Positions 1 through 11,189 are shown, counted from the stretch's first letter. The stretch is 64,000 nt of DNA from Odobenus rosmarus divergens (GCF_000321225.1 NW_004450276.1:4737816-4801815); one strand, 5' to 3'. Notes: generated by a model from the letters alone, not told the origin. Program-made: numbers and translations.

Positions 1-1623
1 GAGGGATTCCAGCTGAACCAACTTAGCAGGATTCTTGCTAAAATTGGACAATGCAGAGACGAACATGGAAGTCCAAAAGTCAAGGCCTGGTTGAGAAATT
101 CAGGGGAACCTGAATAGAGTTTGGTCAAGGAGAGAATCTTTGTCAACACAAATCAGAAAAGTCTATTGGATGTAAGTGGTGTGAACTCCAGAACCCAGTT
201 TGTATCTCAACTAATTTGGATCAAATGATTTTCAAATTCAGAATATATGGATTAGACACCTGGTTTGAATTCATCCAGGTGAGAAGGCTGCTCTTCAGGA
301 GCCTCAGACACTAAAGGAGTGGATGTGTAGTAATACTTGCCCATAATGCATATTTCACATTAATTCATAAAATATGTAGCAGGTGTCAATGAGATGTATT
401 CATATGTAAGTATAAATATTGTTATATGGTTGTTAATTGAAGTGGAGATTAACCTTAAGATGCATTACTTCTGATTTGGCCTTTATTCTAAGAGACTGAG
501 AATAATTTCTGTGCCTAGTTATGCTCAGGGGAAATCAAGTCTATACATTAAGATGTAAACAATCCAAACGCAGTAAGAGGTGGTAGGGGAGAGATTATAC
601 AGAGGCTAATTTAAATACTGAAAAGTGAAACATTTTTAGAAGCCAAAATGTATATGCCCCCAAGTTTCTCTTTCTTACCTCATTTTGCAAGACTTTGACA
701 CTAGATGAACATAAATTTAATCTTTTCATGCATTTATTGAATCATAGTCTTAAAGTATCTGTTTTATGATGGTGGACTTCTTTCTTTTTTTTTTATGCTT
801 TAGTTGTCCTGAAGGCAAAAGCTGTATGTGTTTAATTTGAATCTGTCATATTCGAAGTGATATCATTTGATTGCAATTATAAAGATGATAGCTATGATAA
901 CCCTACTGCTGCTTTTCAGAAAAGGCTCCAGAAAATCCATCCCACAAGGGTAAAACACAGTGTCGCTGAGGCAGCATATTATTAACTCTCAGGAACCATG
1001 GGACTTTTCAGAGAGGCCTCAAATCATTATAAAAGTACAGACAAAAGGAAGAGGCACCAACGTATTCATTCCAGGTGGCTTTTAGGCAACACATTAATTC
1101 TTGAACATGAATATAAATAAATAATAAATAAAATTGAATTCATCCCAATCTATCATACAACTTCTTTGACAACATAAAAGTCAACCAAATAAATCAGAAT
1201 AATAAGATTTTGACAAAACAAGACATTTATCTATTCCCCAAGAAACATATTGGTCACACAACTTATAAACTGCCAATAGAGTTTCTCCATCCATCACCAA
1301 GATTCCATCTAATGACAGGGAAATAATTAACACACCTCTACCATGTCATGCAATCTTTTGATACATCAGGAAGTGAAACAACGCATAAATGCAGCCCTCA
1401 GTGTGTGGACAACACCTGTGGGGTGGGTAGATTTTTTTTTTTTTTCACTAACAGCCTCTACATTCTCTCCTGAATAAGCGTGGAATGTTTGTAATCCTTC
1501 TATGGCTTCAGGAAAGGCCGTAGAGCCTTCCATGGAAGAGAGGAGGTTTAATCTAGGTCTTTCTACAGGCTATCACAACCCTTTCCCCACTAACATGCCC
1601 TCCCCAAAAGTGCTTCCTGCTAT

Positions 1624-1665
1624 TTTAAAATAATTCAGATTCAGATTTAAAATAATTCAGATTCA
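1624..1665. repeat. short tandem duplication, about 20-bp unit
   Basis: The unit TTAAAATAATTCAGATTCA occurs twice almost without interruption. It is a simple local duplication with no sign of further amplification. Confidence 0.8.
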
Positions 1666-2346
1666 CTTCCAACTCACTGGGTCTCTGCAGCTTAAAAATA
1701 GAATTTTCTCTAACCTGAAACCTGGAGGCATCCATTAGCATCGAATTTGAATATTTGAATAAATGAACTGGGATCCTGTTCCCAAATTTTACATTATATT
1801 TTTCACATATATATATTTTTAAATATGTATATGAGAGAGAAAACCTGTCTAGAACTGGAAGAGTGAGAGTCAACTCAGATTGCAAACACGACGAGAAGTC
1901 TTTGCTGGTAATCAGGCGGGAAGGACACACATAAAGCCAGCTGTGTAATCAGCAGGAAACGCTGTCCCTCCCAAGGCCAGGCAGCAACTATAAAATGCCA
2001 CAACAACTCTTCTTTTGTGGACACTGCTTTGTCCCCAGTGATGCTCACAGGCCTATCGCAGTATAACGCATCTATTACCGGGGGTATCCAATGGCTAAAA
2101 CTCCCTTGCCTCATGACAGCATGTAATCCTTAGTTAATCTTCATTCACTTGCTGAGAAACAGCAAGGATCTTAGAGCTGATCCCCACCGGCTTCCGTGGG
2201 ACCCAGCTCAGAACTCTACAGGGAGAGCCCAAATTTTGTAAAAGGTACTTCCTCTTGTCAGCATGCGTGGGTGGGTGCTTCTGAAGCCCCCTCCCTGGCT
2301 GCCTCCCCCCGCCGCCCTCTGCAAATCAACATATCAGATCTTCTCC

Positions 2347-2638
2347 GACTACAGGTTTGTCCCTCGTGATCTGTAACTCTCTAAGTTTTTCACAAATTGG
2401 AGGTTTTTACTGGGAGTTGCCTGAGCCCCTCAAGGCACCAAGACTGTAATAATGAGCACATTTGAGACACGTTGAATCACACCTTGTCCGGTCTGCTCTG
2501 ACAAACCTGCAGGAGTTTTTCACTGAACCAAGGGTCTGATGACCTCCTTGGCCCTATGTCAGGTTTCTTATTGGCCTCCCAAGATTTAGGGGTAATAAAT
2601 CTGACTCTGTCAGACTACAGGTTTGTTCCTGGTGGTCT
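2347..2638. repeat. pair of 26-bp direct repeats 266 bp apart
   Basis: The 26-mers at 2347-2372 and 2613-2638, both starting GACTACAGGTTTGT, match at 23 of 26 positions. They may be remnants of a local segmental duplication or two pieces of one unrecognised repeat family. The sequence between them is not obviously repetitive. Confidence 0.55.
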
Positions 2639-2653
2639 AGAAAAAAAGATGAT

Positions 2654-2693
2654 AGGCAGGCAGGCAGGCAAGCAGACAGACAGACAGACAGAA
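2654..2693. repeat. compound tetranucleotide microsatellite (GGCA)n(GACA)n
   Basis: About four GGCA-type units run into about five GACA units. This is a tract likely to vary in length between individuals. No gene adjoins it. Confidence 0.9.
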
Positions 2694-3177
2694 ATAGGAA
2701 GAGTTGTTTTTTCAGTTCGAAGGCAAATTCTTTTGCTATTAAGGTACTTCGAAAGCACAGATTGAGATATTTAACTTTCTAGTTTAATTATTCAATGATT
2801 TTTACTAACTTTTATGTAAGAATGGATGTATTTGTAGACAGAAGAAATAAAGGATTCCAGCAGTGGGTGTGTGAAGACCTCTTGGAGAATTCATTTTCAG
2901 AGAACAGGTTTGTTTTTTTTTTCCTGAGAATTCTTGATCCCCTTCACAAAAATAATTTTACTGCTCTTTTATGATTATATGAGTGATGCATCTTGGCCCC
3001 TTTATTCACTAGATAACTTCCCCCCTTTTCTTTAGAATCAGGCAAAAACAGAGGAGACAGGCTGGTTCGCAGACTTTCTCCCCCCTCTCAAACCACAACG
3101 ACTGAAGATCAGAATCCTCTGATAATTTATGCTGCTACTTCAGGATCCAGTTTCATTCTACAATTGGCTGAAGCATG

Positions 3178-3234
3178 AAATGAACTAAAATAAACTGAAT
3201 TGAATGGAATTGAATGGAACTGAACGGAAGGGAA
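3178..3234. repeat. degenerate (TGAATGGAAT)n simple repeat
   Basis: There are imperfect 5- and 10-bp units of the type TGAAT/GGAAT, with variants such as TGAACGGAA. The tract is interrupted and therefore old. Confidence 0.7.
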
Positions 3235-3654
3235 ATAATGTGATTTCCAGTACACTCGATGCGTTAAGGATAGAGCGCCTACCTCACTTACCTTCCTCCC
3301 AGGGGACCCAGCACAATGACCAACCCATTCAAGACTCGGAGTGCATGGCCACTGGATTTTACTACCAGCAATCTGTTCCTCTCTATGTAATCTTCCCTGG
3401 TTTTACCAGGGCTGAAAATACCTGTGAATTGCATTTAGAGAGAACTATAAGCTCATTGCCAAAGCACATAACTTCATTCAAATATACCTTTATTTCGGTC
3501 AGATGTGAGAAAACAAAATTCAGGAAACAAGCCAGAAAGGAAATGAAGGACTTGAATATACTGAACAGCAGTTTTCCCCTGATTTACCTGGTGTCTCCTT
3601 CCTCATTCCATTGACCATTTCTTCTATTCCCATCCCCATGATTTTTCTAGTACC

Positions 3655-3815
3655 TGTTGGACATTTGCTACATGCCAGTCAACCTGCTAAGCACTGCCCA
3701 CGCATTGTCACACTGGATCCTCACAGCAGGGTGCCACTATTAACCCACTGAACAGAGGAGGAAAGAGACTCGCTCGAGGTCACCCCACCAGTCATGTTTG
3801 AGCCACATTCTACTC
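3655..3815 (+). mobile_element. MIR SINE remnant
   Basis: The order of landmarks matches the MIR core: a GCTACATGCCAG-type segment, CTAAGCACTG, GATCCTCACAGCAG, then an A/G-rich stretch and AGGTCACC. MIR is an ancient tRNA-derived SINE shared by mammals. Divergence is high and no TSD is visible, as expected for its age. Confidence 0.8.
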
Positions 3816-4096
3816 CAGCCTAACCTCCAAATCTCTGAACCCACATCATCATTTACTGCAGTGGTGAAATATGTAGTAGAGGCAATACTGTTGGTATACA
3901 AACGAGCAACTAAACAGGAACTCTCGAGAAGCCCAACACAACAGTTAGCCCTATTTCTGTCTCCTCCTTCACGTTTCCTTCATCTTCTCCCTCACTGTGT
4001 AGAAGTTCTCCCAGCACCTGGAAGGATCCTCCATCCATCTGCCCTTCTTTTGTCTTGCCCCACCCAGCTCAGGACTGGTTTAAAATTCTAAGGAAA

Positions 4097-4287
4097 GGAG
4101 CGCCTGGGTGGCTCAGTTGGTTAAGAGTCCGACTCTTAATTTCAGCTCAGGTCATGATCTCAGGGTTGTGGGTTGGAGCCCTGCATCAGGCTCTGTGCTC
4201 AGCACAGAGTCTGCTTGAGATTCTCTCTCTCTCTCTCCCCCTGTCTCTCCCCCCTCTAAATAAACATATAAAATCTTTAAAAAAAAA
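4097..4287 (+). mobile_element. CAN-SINE (SINEC), older copy
   Basis: The tRNA-Lys-like head GCGCCTGGGTGGCTCAGTTG is followed by a body with TCATGATCTCAGGG, a CT-rich tract and a degenerate AATAAA/A-rich tail. The body belongs to the CTCTTAATTTCAGCTCAGG variant, which I take to be an older subfamily. No clean TSD is visible. Confidence 0.93.
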
Positions 4288-5067
4288 TTATATGGGAAAA
4301 ACTACTTCATTTGCATGAGCTCACATTGAATATCTAAGAGGACAGGCAGATAGATGTCAAACCAGTAACTTCCCTCCTGGTGTCTTGATACATTTAGGCA
4401 TGATATATACAAATCAGCTAATCATTTATTAAAGATTTTTTTTCTTAGCCCCGTAAACAACTCACATACAAAGTTACATCTGAGTTTTATGGCATTTTTT
4501 TTTTGCCTTGGTTGCTGTTAACTGAACACATTTCTATTTGTGAATCATCAGATAATGAATTTATATTTAGGAACAGAAAATCATTTCACTTGATAAGTAT
4601 GCAGGTGTTGGTGTCCCAGAGCCCCAGATACCAGACACAGAGGCTGAACACTCAGTTTCAGGGCAGGATTCACTACTTGAAGATGCTCCGGGATCATCAG
4701 GCTTCCCAAAGACTCAATTTTCAAAATAACCATTATGATTTTCACATAGCACATCAGCAAATCATTTTTTTCATTATAAATCTCTTTTGTTGGGAAACAA
4801 TTTACTGGAATTCTAGGTAGTGCGTTCACTTTAATGTTCTTCTTTTCTACAGAAATCCATTAAAAATAAATCGGTAATCTTGGCAGATTTAGCTAAAAGA
4901 TTAATGTCAGACTTCTTAAAAAAGAAAATTACTTGGGCAGAATTCTGACTGAACAGCATGTGCTTCTCTCTCTCTCCCTTTCTGTCTCGTATGGTTGTTT
5001 TATTCTGCTTCTTATTTTTTCAGTTTGGTTTTTGTTTTCATCAAAATTATAAATGCACATAGTTGAG
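4288..5067. other. unassigned non-coding sequence
   Basis: This is AT-rich sequence with T-runs and a short CT-rich tract near 4963. I see no gene, RNA or recognisable transposon. Confidence 0.6.
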
Positions 5068-5082
5068 TCAAATAGTTCTTTT
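5068..5082. repeat. TSD copy (3' side) of the 28S rRNA retrocopy
   Basis: TCAAATAGTTCTTTT matches TCAAATCATTCTTTT at 5240-5254 at 13 of 15 positions. The two copies bracket the rRNA fragment and its A-rich tail. Confidence 0.85.
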
Positions 5083-5105
5083 ATTTATTTTTATTTTTAT
5101 TTTTT

Positions 5106-5239
5106 GCTGCTAGATGGTTCAATTAGTCTTTCGCCCCTATACCCAGGTCGGACGACCGATTTGCACGTCAGGACCGCTACGGAATGCCACCAGAGTTTCC
5201 TCTGGCTTCGCCCTGCCCAGGCATAGTTCACCATCTCTC
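5106..5239 (-). pseudogene. retroposed fragment of 28S rRNA (antisense to + strand)
   Basis: About 134 bp matches an internal segment of mammalian 28S rRNA read on the minus strand. The plus strand contains the complements of the conserved CTATGCCTGGGCAGGGCGAA, CAGAGGAAACTCTGGTGGA, GGTCCTGACGTGCAAATCGG and GGTATAGGGGCGAAAGACTA segments, with few mismatches (for example near 5182-5185). I place the segment in domain II from memory. On the minus strand it is followed by an A-rich tail (5083-5105) and flanked by 15-bp direct repeats at 5240-5254 and 5068-5082, identical at 13 of 15 positions. The 5' boundary reads TTT/AAAAG, which fits the LINE-1 endonuclease preference. These features indicate L1-mediated retroposition of an rRNA fragment, not an rDNA unit. 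It is non-functional as an rRNA gene. High conservation of the source makes age hard to judge. Confidence 0.93.
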
Positions 5240-5254
5240 TCAAATCATTCTTTT

Positions 5255-5717
5255 AAACACAATAGGAAGAACAATGGAGCTCTGGCGCCACTATCCAACA
5301 CGTATGTGTATTTCCCACCTTCTGCTGGCAGCCATTTTCAATTTATACCTTTCTTGTTGCTGTTGTTCATAGTACCCTCTATAACTCTAAGTAGCTTCTA
5401 ATGTTTCTTTTGATATTTCTGCTTTACAAATAATCTATAGGCTCCCTCTATGGAAGATGAAGATTCAGGTCTCTTTGACTCTCTCTCGACCCAACCAACC
5501 ACCAGTATCATCTCATAAAGTTTGGTTAGATTACTTTTAAATACCTATTAAATATATTACCTTATTATATTTATGTCACTGCTGCAACATATATTAATCC
5601 ATAATAATTTTTCCATGCCTGTTGCACAATATTTTTGTTTTACCTGGAGTTAATAATTGTGCATTTTTGTTTGCTTAGTTTTGTACATACTTCTCACTAA
5701 TTCGTTGGCAAATTTAC
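5255..5717. other. unassigned AT-rich sequence
   Basis: I recognise no gene or repeat family. The block lies between the rRNA retrocopy and a CAN-SINE. Confidence 0.55.
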
Positions 5718-5730
5718 GCTCCAGTGTTTA

Positions 5731-5890
5731 AAGATTTTATTTTTATTTATTTGAGAGAGAGAGGGAGAGTGCGAGCGGTGGGGAGGGGCAGAGGGAGAGG
5801 GAGAAGCAGAATCCCGCTCTTCCGGGACCCTGGGATCATGACCTGAGCCTAAGGCAAATGCTTAACTGACTGAACCACCCAGGTGCCCCA
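5731..5890 (-). mobile_element. CAN-SINE (SINEC), minus strand
   Basis: Read on the minus strand it has the head GGCACCTGGGTGGTTCAGTC, the GTCATGATCCCAGGG segment, a CT-rich body and an AAATAAATAAAAATAAAATC tail. TSDs GCTCCAGTGTTTA (5718-5730) and GCTTCAGTGTTTA (5893-5905) match at 12 of 13 positions. The copy is slightly short through internal deletion. Confidence 0.96.
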
Positions 5891-6169
5891 ATGCTTCAGT
5901 GTTTAAGTTTCGTCTCAGAAGTTTCAAGCGCATGCAGTACTCTTACTAAGTTCATCTCAGGGGAGACATTGCTTTCTGACCTCTTCTGGTCAGGACAGAT
6001 TTCTTCCTGGGCCATCTCTCCAGCTGTCTCTTAACCCCTAATAAGATTAGAATCTTGTGCTTGGATCCTATATATTCCTCGTTGTTGGTTTAGTTCATCT
6101 TTTGGTGGAGTATATTCTCAATAGCATCCTAAAAAAGCATGTGTGTGGGAAGTAAATTTCACAAAGCCT

Positions 6170-6770
6170 TGGTCTGAAAGTATCTTTCTTCTTGATTGTA
6201 AATCATTTTCCCTCGGGCTATGTAAGGTATTACCACTGACTTCTTGCTTTGAATGTTGTCTTTGAAGAGTCTAAAGCCACTCTGATTCCTGCTCCTTTGT
6301 ATGGAGGAAGCTGGAAGCTTCTGGGTACTTCCTTTTGCCTCTGTATCAGAAATTCACAATTAAGTGTTGGGTATATTTCTATTTTTATAGATTATGCTGT
6401 CTACTCATTGTGCCCTTCTCATCTACAAATTCATCTTCCATAATTCTGGGTGATTTCTCAATTTTTTTTTTGCTCTGAGAATTTCTTCTCCTCCCTTTTC
6501 TTTTTTTCTATTATTCAGATGTTAGAATTTACAGACTGAATCTTTAATTTTTGTCTTTTCCCTCTCTCTCTCATATTCCTCTCTCTCCTGTTGAATATTT
6601 TATTTCTATCATATTCTTATTTCCTGGAGCTTTCTTTTTATTGTTGTTTGCTGATTATTCTATTTATACAAAATCTGTTTTTTAGTGCATAGATATCTGC
6701 TCTCATCTTTCTGTTAAAATAAGAGCATTTTTTTCTTTCCCTCCAGGCAAAATCTTGGTTTCCCTCAGGT
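6170..6770 (-). mobile_element. ancient LINE-1-type remnant (L1M/HAL1-like)
   Basis: The pyrimidine-rich plus strand follows, in order, landmarks I associate with the antisense of an old L1-type element: a GGAAGCTTCTGGGTACTTCC-like segment, AGAAATTCACAAT, AGATTATGCTGTCTACTC, ATTCAGATGTTAGA and CCTGGAGCTTTC. The match is diverged and the family assignment (L1M versus HAL1) is uncertain. No open frame of note survives. Confidence 0.45.
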
Positions 6771-7142
6771 TACTTTTCTCTCCCAGTTTGCTTTGTTCAC
6801 TTCCTTATTAGAAACTTTTCTCAGATGACTAGTGATCTTGAAGCGTTCACATTTAAAAAACAAAAATTGATTACGATTGCATGCTGATGAGGCTTCTCAA
6901 CTGTGAACCGTGACCTTTATTGAATGGAGATCTGCTGGACATTTTTGTTTGGAAACCCTGAGAGCAAAGGTTTTTTTCACTGGTCTAGTCAGATTGCCCA
7001 GTGAAGACTCTTCCAGCCTCTTGCCTTGAGGCTAAAAGCCTGACCCTTCTGTAGGGAAGAGTTTGGGTGTCTCAAAACTCAGTTTGCAAAATTTCATGTA
7101 ATCCTCTTGTTTATAGAATGGTATCTACACCCTCAATTCTTT
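6771..7142. other. unassigned non-coding sequence
   Basis: T-rich sequence that may be a continuation of the old LINE upstream, but I cannot trace it. No gene is seen. Confidence 0.45.
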
Positions 7143-7155
7143 TGGAAAGATTTCT

Positions 7156-7351
7156 TTTTTTTTTTAATTCATTTATTTATTTGACAGAGAAAGAGACAGC
7201 AAGAGAGGGAACACAAGCAAGGGGGAGTGGAAGAGGGAGAAACAGGCTTCCCGCAGAGCAGGGAGCCCGATGCGGGGCTCGATCCCAGGACCCAGGGATC
7301 ATGACCCGAGCCGAAGGCAGACGCTTAACGACTGAGCCACCCAGGCGCCCC
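7156..7351 (-). mobile_element. CAN-SINE (SINEC), minus strand, young
   Basis: The element is complete: head GGGGCGCCTGGGTGGCTCAG, GTCATGATCCCTGGG, GAGCCCCGCATCGGGCTCCC and an A-rich tail. TSDs TGGAAAGATTTCT at 7143-7155 and 7352-7364 are perfect, which points to a recent insertion. Confidence 0.98.
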
Positions 7352-7364
7352 TGGAAAGATTTCT

Positions 7365-8005
7365 AACCCCAAACCATCTGTTTCACCCAGGGTCCTAGCA
7401 TAAAACCGTGGTAATTTAAATTAGGATAACTTTAAAATGGCTTAAGAAAGGGACTCTTTACAAAGGTATAGGTAGTGTGTAAAGTGTTTCAGAAAACCCC
7501 CAGGGAGAGTGCTAAACCTTTTGTCAGTACTACCTATAGGCCCAAGGGATGAGAGAAGGGGAAGGTTGTTAGAGCCTAGAAGGAAAAAGTCCTAGAAAGA
7601 GGCCAACTTCTGAGGAAATATGACCTTCAGTGAAGAGAGGAAGTCATCCCAAGGGAACCTCATAGAGAGGGAACTTGGAGGATAAATGGCCTTACTTTCT
7701 TAACAATCTCCCATCTCCTCTGAAGGCTCTCCATTGGCCAAACCCAATGGGAAACCAAAGCACAAGGGGGTCCATTAATTTAATCCATATAGATTATCCT
7801 CCTAGGGCTAAGGAAAAGTGGAAAGGATGGGAGAATGCATCTAGAGGGGCACTTGAGAGATATCCAGCACATCTCTAAGAAATAACCTCAATATTATGCC
7901 GGAGTGAAACATACCAGCCATCGGGCTGTGTGGGGGAGGAAGAAAATTCTGAGGGTCTAACTGTTCTTAAACTGACTTCCTACCAACGCTTCTATTTTGG
8001 GTCGC
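7365..8005. other. probable old repeat, family not assigned
   Basis: Phrases such as CTCCATTGGCCAAACCCAAT (near 7729) and GAGATATCCAGCACAT (7856) recall a common mammalian interspersed repeat, but I cannot name it with confidence. The open frame at 7675-7878 lies inside this stretch and has no recognisable domain. Confidence 0.35.
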
Positions 8006-8231
8006 ATTTTTTTCCAGCTTTGTTGAGGCACAATTGGCAAATAAAAATTGTATATATTCAAGGTATACATATGATAATTTGATATATGTAGACATTATGA
8101 AATGATGACCACAATCAAGTTAATTAACACATCCATCACTCCACATGTAGTTTTTGTGTGTATGGTAAGAACACTTAAGACCCAATCTCTTAGCAAATTT
8201 CAAGTATATAATACAGTATTATTAACTATGG

Positions 8232-8565
8232 TAAACCCTTGAACAACATGAATTTGAACTGCATGGGTCCATTTATATGTGGATTTTTACAATACAGTGT
8301 TATAAATATATTTTCTCTTCCTTATGATTTTCTTAATGACATTTTCTTCTCACTAGCTTACTTTATTGTAAGAATATAGTATATGATAAAAATAGCATAC
8401 AAAATATATGTTAATTGACCACTTATGTTATCAGTAGGCTTCTGGTCAATAGTAGACTATTAGTTAAGTTCTGTGGGAGTCAAAAGTTATACGTGGATTT
8501 TCAACTGCAGGGGTCAGCACCCCTGACCATTGTTAACTGTTGACATCATTCAAGGGTCATCTGTA
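8232..8565 (+). mobile_element. Tigger-type DNA transposon (TcMar, MER8/Tigger3-like)
   Basis: The left end AACCCTTGAACAACATG and right end ATTCAAGGGTCATCTGTA are imperfect inverted repeats of the Tigger type. Between them is typical sequence, including GTGGGAGTCAAAAGTTATAC and CAACTGCAGGGGTC. It has no transposase and is a non-autonomous copy inserted in the L1 3' UTR, at a TA by comparison with the interrupted L1. The precise subfamily name is from memory. Strand is arbitrary for a transposase-less element. Confidence 0.75.
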
Positions 8566-8860
8566 TAGTCAGTCACTATGCTCACATAACATCCCTAGAA
8601 CTTCTTCACCTTATAATTGAAAGTTTGTATCCTTTCACCAGCATCTCCCATTTCCCCCTACATCCAAACCCCTGGCAACCACCATTCTGCTCTCTGCTTC
8701 TATGAGTTCAACATTTTTAGATTCCACATATAGATGAGATAATACAATATTTGTCTTGTCTGGCTTATTTTGTTAAGCATTATGCCCTTTGGTTTCATTC
8801 TCATTGTCACAAATGACAATGTTTCCTTATTTTTTATGGCCGAATAATAATCCACCACTC

Positions 8861-9054
8861 GGGTGCCTGGGTGGCTCAGTCATTAAGCGTCTGCCTTCAG
8901 TTCAGGTCATGATCCCAGGGTCCTGGGATCGAGCCCCGCATCGGGCTCCCTGCTCAGCGGGAAGCCTGCTTCTCCCGCTCCCGCTCCCCCTGCTGTGTTC
9001 CCTCTTTCACTGTGTCTCTCTCTGTCAAATAAATAAATAAAATCTTTAAAAAAA
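8861..9054 (+). mobile_element. CAN-SINE (SINEC), inserted in L1 3' region
   Basis: This is a full element with GTGCCTGGGTGGCTCAGTC, GTCATGATCCCAGGG, GAGCCCCGCATCGGGCTCCC and an AAATAAATAAATAAAATC tail. TSDs AATCCACCACTC (8849-8860) and AATCCACCATTC (9055-9066) match at 11 of 12 positions. It splits the minus-strand L1. Confidence 0.97.
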
Positions 9055-9368
9055 AATCCACCATTCACATATACCAAATTTTCTTTATCCATTTTTTCTT
9101 TGATGTACACTTAGGTTGTTTCAATATCTTGGTTATTGCAGCTATCTCTTTGGGCTCCTGATTTCATTTACTTTGGACTATATTCAGAAGTAAGATTGCT
9201 GGGTCATACAGTAGTTCCAGTTGTAATTTTTGAGGAACCTTCACACTGTATTCTGTAGTGGCTGCACCAATTTACATTCCAATCAACAGTGCATAAGGGT
9301 TCCCTTTTTTCCACACCCTCACCAACACTTGCTGTCTCTTGATTTTTTCATAATGGACATTGTAAAAG

Positions 9369-9605
9369 GGAAGATGAACCATGAGAGACGATGGACTCTG
9401 AGAAACAAACTGAGGGTTCTAGAGGGGAGGGGGTGGGGGGATGGGTAGCCTGGTGATGGGTATTAAAGAGGGCACGTTCTGCATGGAGCACTGGGTGTTA
9501 TACGCAAACAATGAATCATGGAACACTACATCAGAAACTAATGATGTAATGTATGGTGAGTAACATAATAAAAAAAATCCTAATTTAAAAAAAAGGGAAA
9601 AAAAT
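9369..9605 (+). mobile_element. carnivore LINE-1 3'-end insertion, plus strand
   Basis: The last part of the carnivore L1 3' UTR is present, from CCATGAGAGACGATGGACTC through ACTGAGGGTTCTAGAGGGGA to TGATGTAATGTATGGTGAG and an A-rich tail. It interrupts ORF2 of the older minus-strand L1. A short TSD (about TAAAAGG) is possible on both sides. It is severely 5'-truncated, as most L1 insertions are. Confidence 0.92.
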
Positions 9606-11189
9606 AAAAGGTATGAGATGATTTTGCATTCTGGTTTTGATTTGCATTCTCTGATGATTAGTGATATTGAGCACATTTTCATATACCTATTGACCACATG
9701 TAGATCTTTTTTGGAAAAACACATATTGCTCCTTGGCCCATTTTTTAATTGGGTTATTTGTTATTTTGCTGTTGAGTAGTATGAGTTCCAGATATACTTT
9801 GGATTTTAACCCCTTATCAGACATGTGATGTGCAAATATTTTCTTCCATTTCAAAGGTTGTCTTTTCTTTATGTTAATGGATTCTTATGCTGTGCAGTAG
9901 TTTTAGTTTTAATACAGTCCCACTTATTTATTTTTCCTTTTGTTGCCTATGCTATCATATCCAAAAACTCATTGCCAAAATAAGTGTCAAGTGGTTCTTT
10001 CCCCATGTTTTCTCCTAAGAATTTTATGGTTTCAGGTCTTACATTTAAGTCTTTAATTCATTTCAAGGTAATTTTTTGTATATGGTGCAAGAAAAAGACC
10101 CAATTTCATTTTTTTACACATAGATATTCAGTTTTTCCCAAAACCATTTATTAACAAGATTATCCATTCTCCATTTTGTGTCTTTGGCCCCTTCTCAATT
10201 ACTAGTTGACCATATATGTGTGGGCTTATGTCTGGGCTCTGTTATATTGGTTTGTGTGTCTGTTTTCATTGTTGTTTTCCAGTTCTATTTATATGTGTCT
10301 GTTTTTATGCTAGTACCATACTGTTTTGATGACTACAGGAAGTGTAACGCCTCCAGTTTTGCTCATCTTTCTCAAGATTGCTTTGTCAATCCATTGTCTT
10401 TGATGGTTTCATATGAATTTTAGGATTCTTTTTTCTATTTCTGTGGAAAATGGTGTTGGAATTTTGACAGGGATGGCACTAAATCTGTAGATCACTTTGG
10501 ATAGTATGGATATTTTAGCAATATTAATTCTTCCAGTCCATGAACACAGTATATCTTTCCATTTATCTGTGTTTTCTTTAATTTCTTTCATTTATGTGTC
10601 ATAATTTTCAGAGTGCAAGTCTTTCACCCCTTGATCAAGTTTATTCCTAAGTATTTTATTCTTTTTGATGATCTTGTGACTGGGACTGTTTTCTTAATTT
10701 CTTTTTTGGATAGTTCGTTGTTAGTGTATAGAAATGCATTTGAGTTTTACATGTAGATTCTGTGTTCTGCAACTTTACTGAATTCATTTATTCTAAAAGT
10801 TTTTTAGTGGAAGATAGGGTTTGCTATATATAAGATCATGTCATCTGCAAACAGAGACAATGTAACTTCTTCCTTTCTGATTTGGATAGGAGTCGGGGAC
10901 CTCCTACTGCACCATCTTGCTGATGTCACTCTTCTGCCACCTTTAACCTTACTTCAAGATGTGCCTGGTACTGCTATGCTAGTCCCAGAGCCTTTCAGGG
11001 GTTTACCTTAAGAATCAGCTTTCTCAGACCTGTCAGATAAAATGCCACTATCTTGTCTTCAACATTCTGCAATTTAGTGATTATTTCTCCTCATCCATCT
11101 CTTCTTCCTTGAACACTTTTTTAAAAAAGCCTGTAATTGTCATTTACTGAGACTTGAGAAAGGGTCAGTGGTTAACAGATGTGCTCAAT

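Larger units (their letters stand above)
1..3650. other. unassigned non-coding block with simple repeats
   Basis: I recognise no gene or known transposon here. The sequence is AT-rich, stop-rich and lacks a convincing exon. The longest open frame (3204-3614, plus strand) has no motif I recognise and begins inside a degenerate TGAATGGAAT-like simple repeat. Small structures inside the block are listed separately: a 20-bp tandem duplication near 1624, a 26-bp dispersed duplication near 2347 and 2613, and a GGCA/GACA microsatellite near 2654. Confidence 0.6.
8006..10895 (-). mobile_element. old LINE-1 (L1MA/L1MB-like), 5'-truncated, minus strand, interrupted three times
   Basis: The plus strand is the antisense of an L1 3' UTR (8006-8231 and 8566-8848, beginning with the TTGTTGAGGCACAATTGGCA-like 3' end) followed by antisense ORF2 (about 9067-9368 and 9606-10895). 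Translation of the minus strand at 10409-10591 gives the degenerate ORF2p C-terminal region, with [20 protein letters not shown] recognisable. The element is broken by a Tigger-type transposon (8232-8565), a CAN-SINE (8861-9054) and a carnivore L1 3' end (9369-9605). It lacks the N-terminal part of ORF2 and all of ORF1, so it is dead. The 5' limit near 10895 is where ORF2 similarity stops. Confidence 0.93.

Noticed and set aside
3204..3614. 136-residue open frame on the plus strand
   Set aside because: No domain, no splice context and a start inside a simple repeat. Chance length in this composition.
5114..5401. Plus-strand open frame of 95 residues
   Set aside because: Its first 40 or so codons are the antisense of 28S rRNA, so it is not a protein gene.
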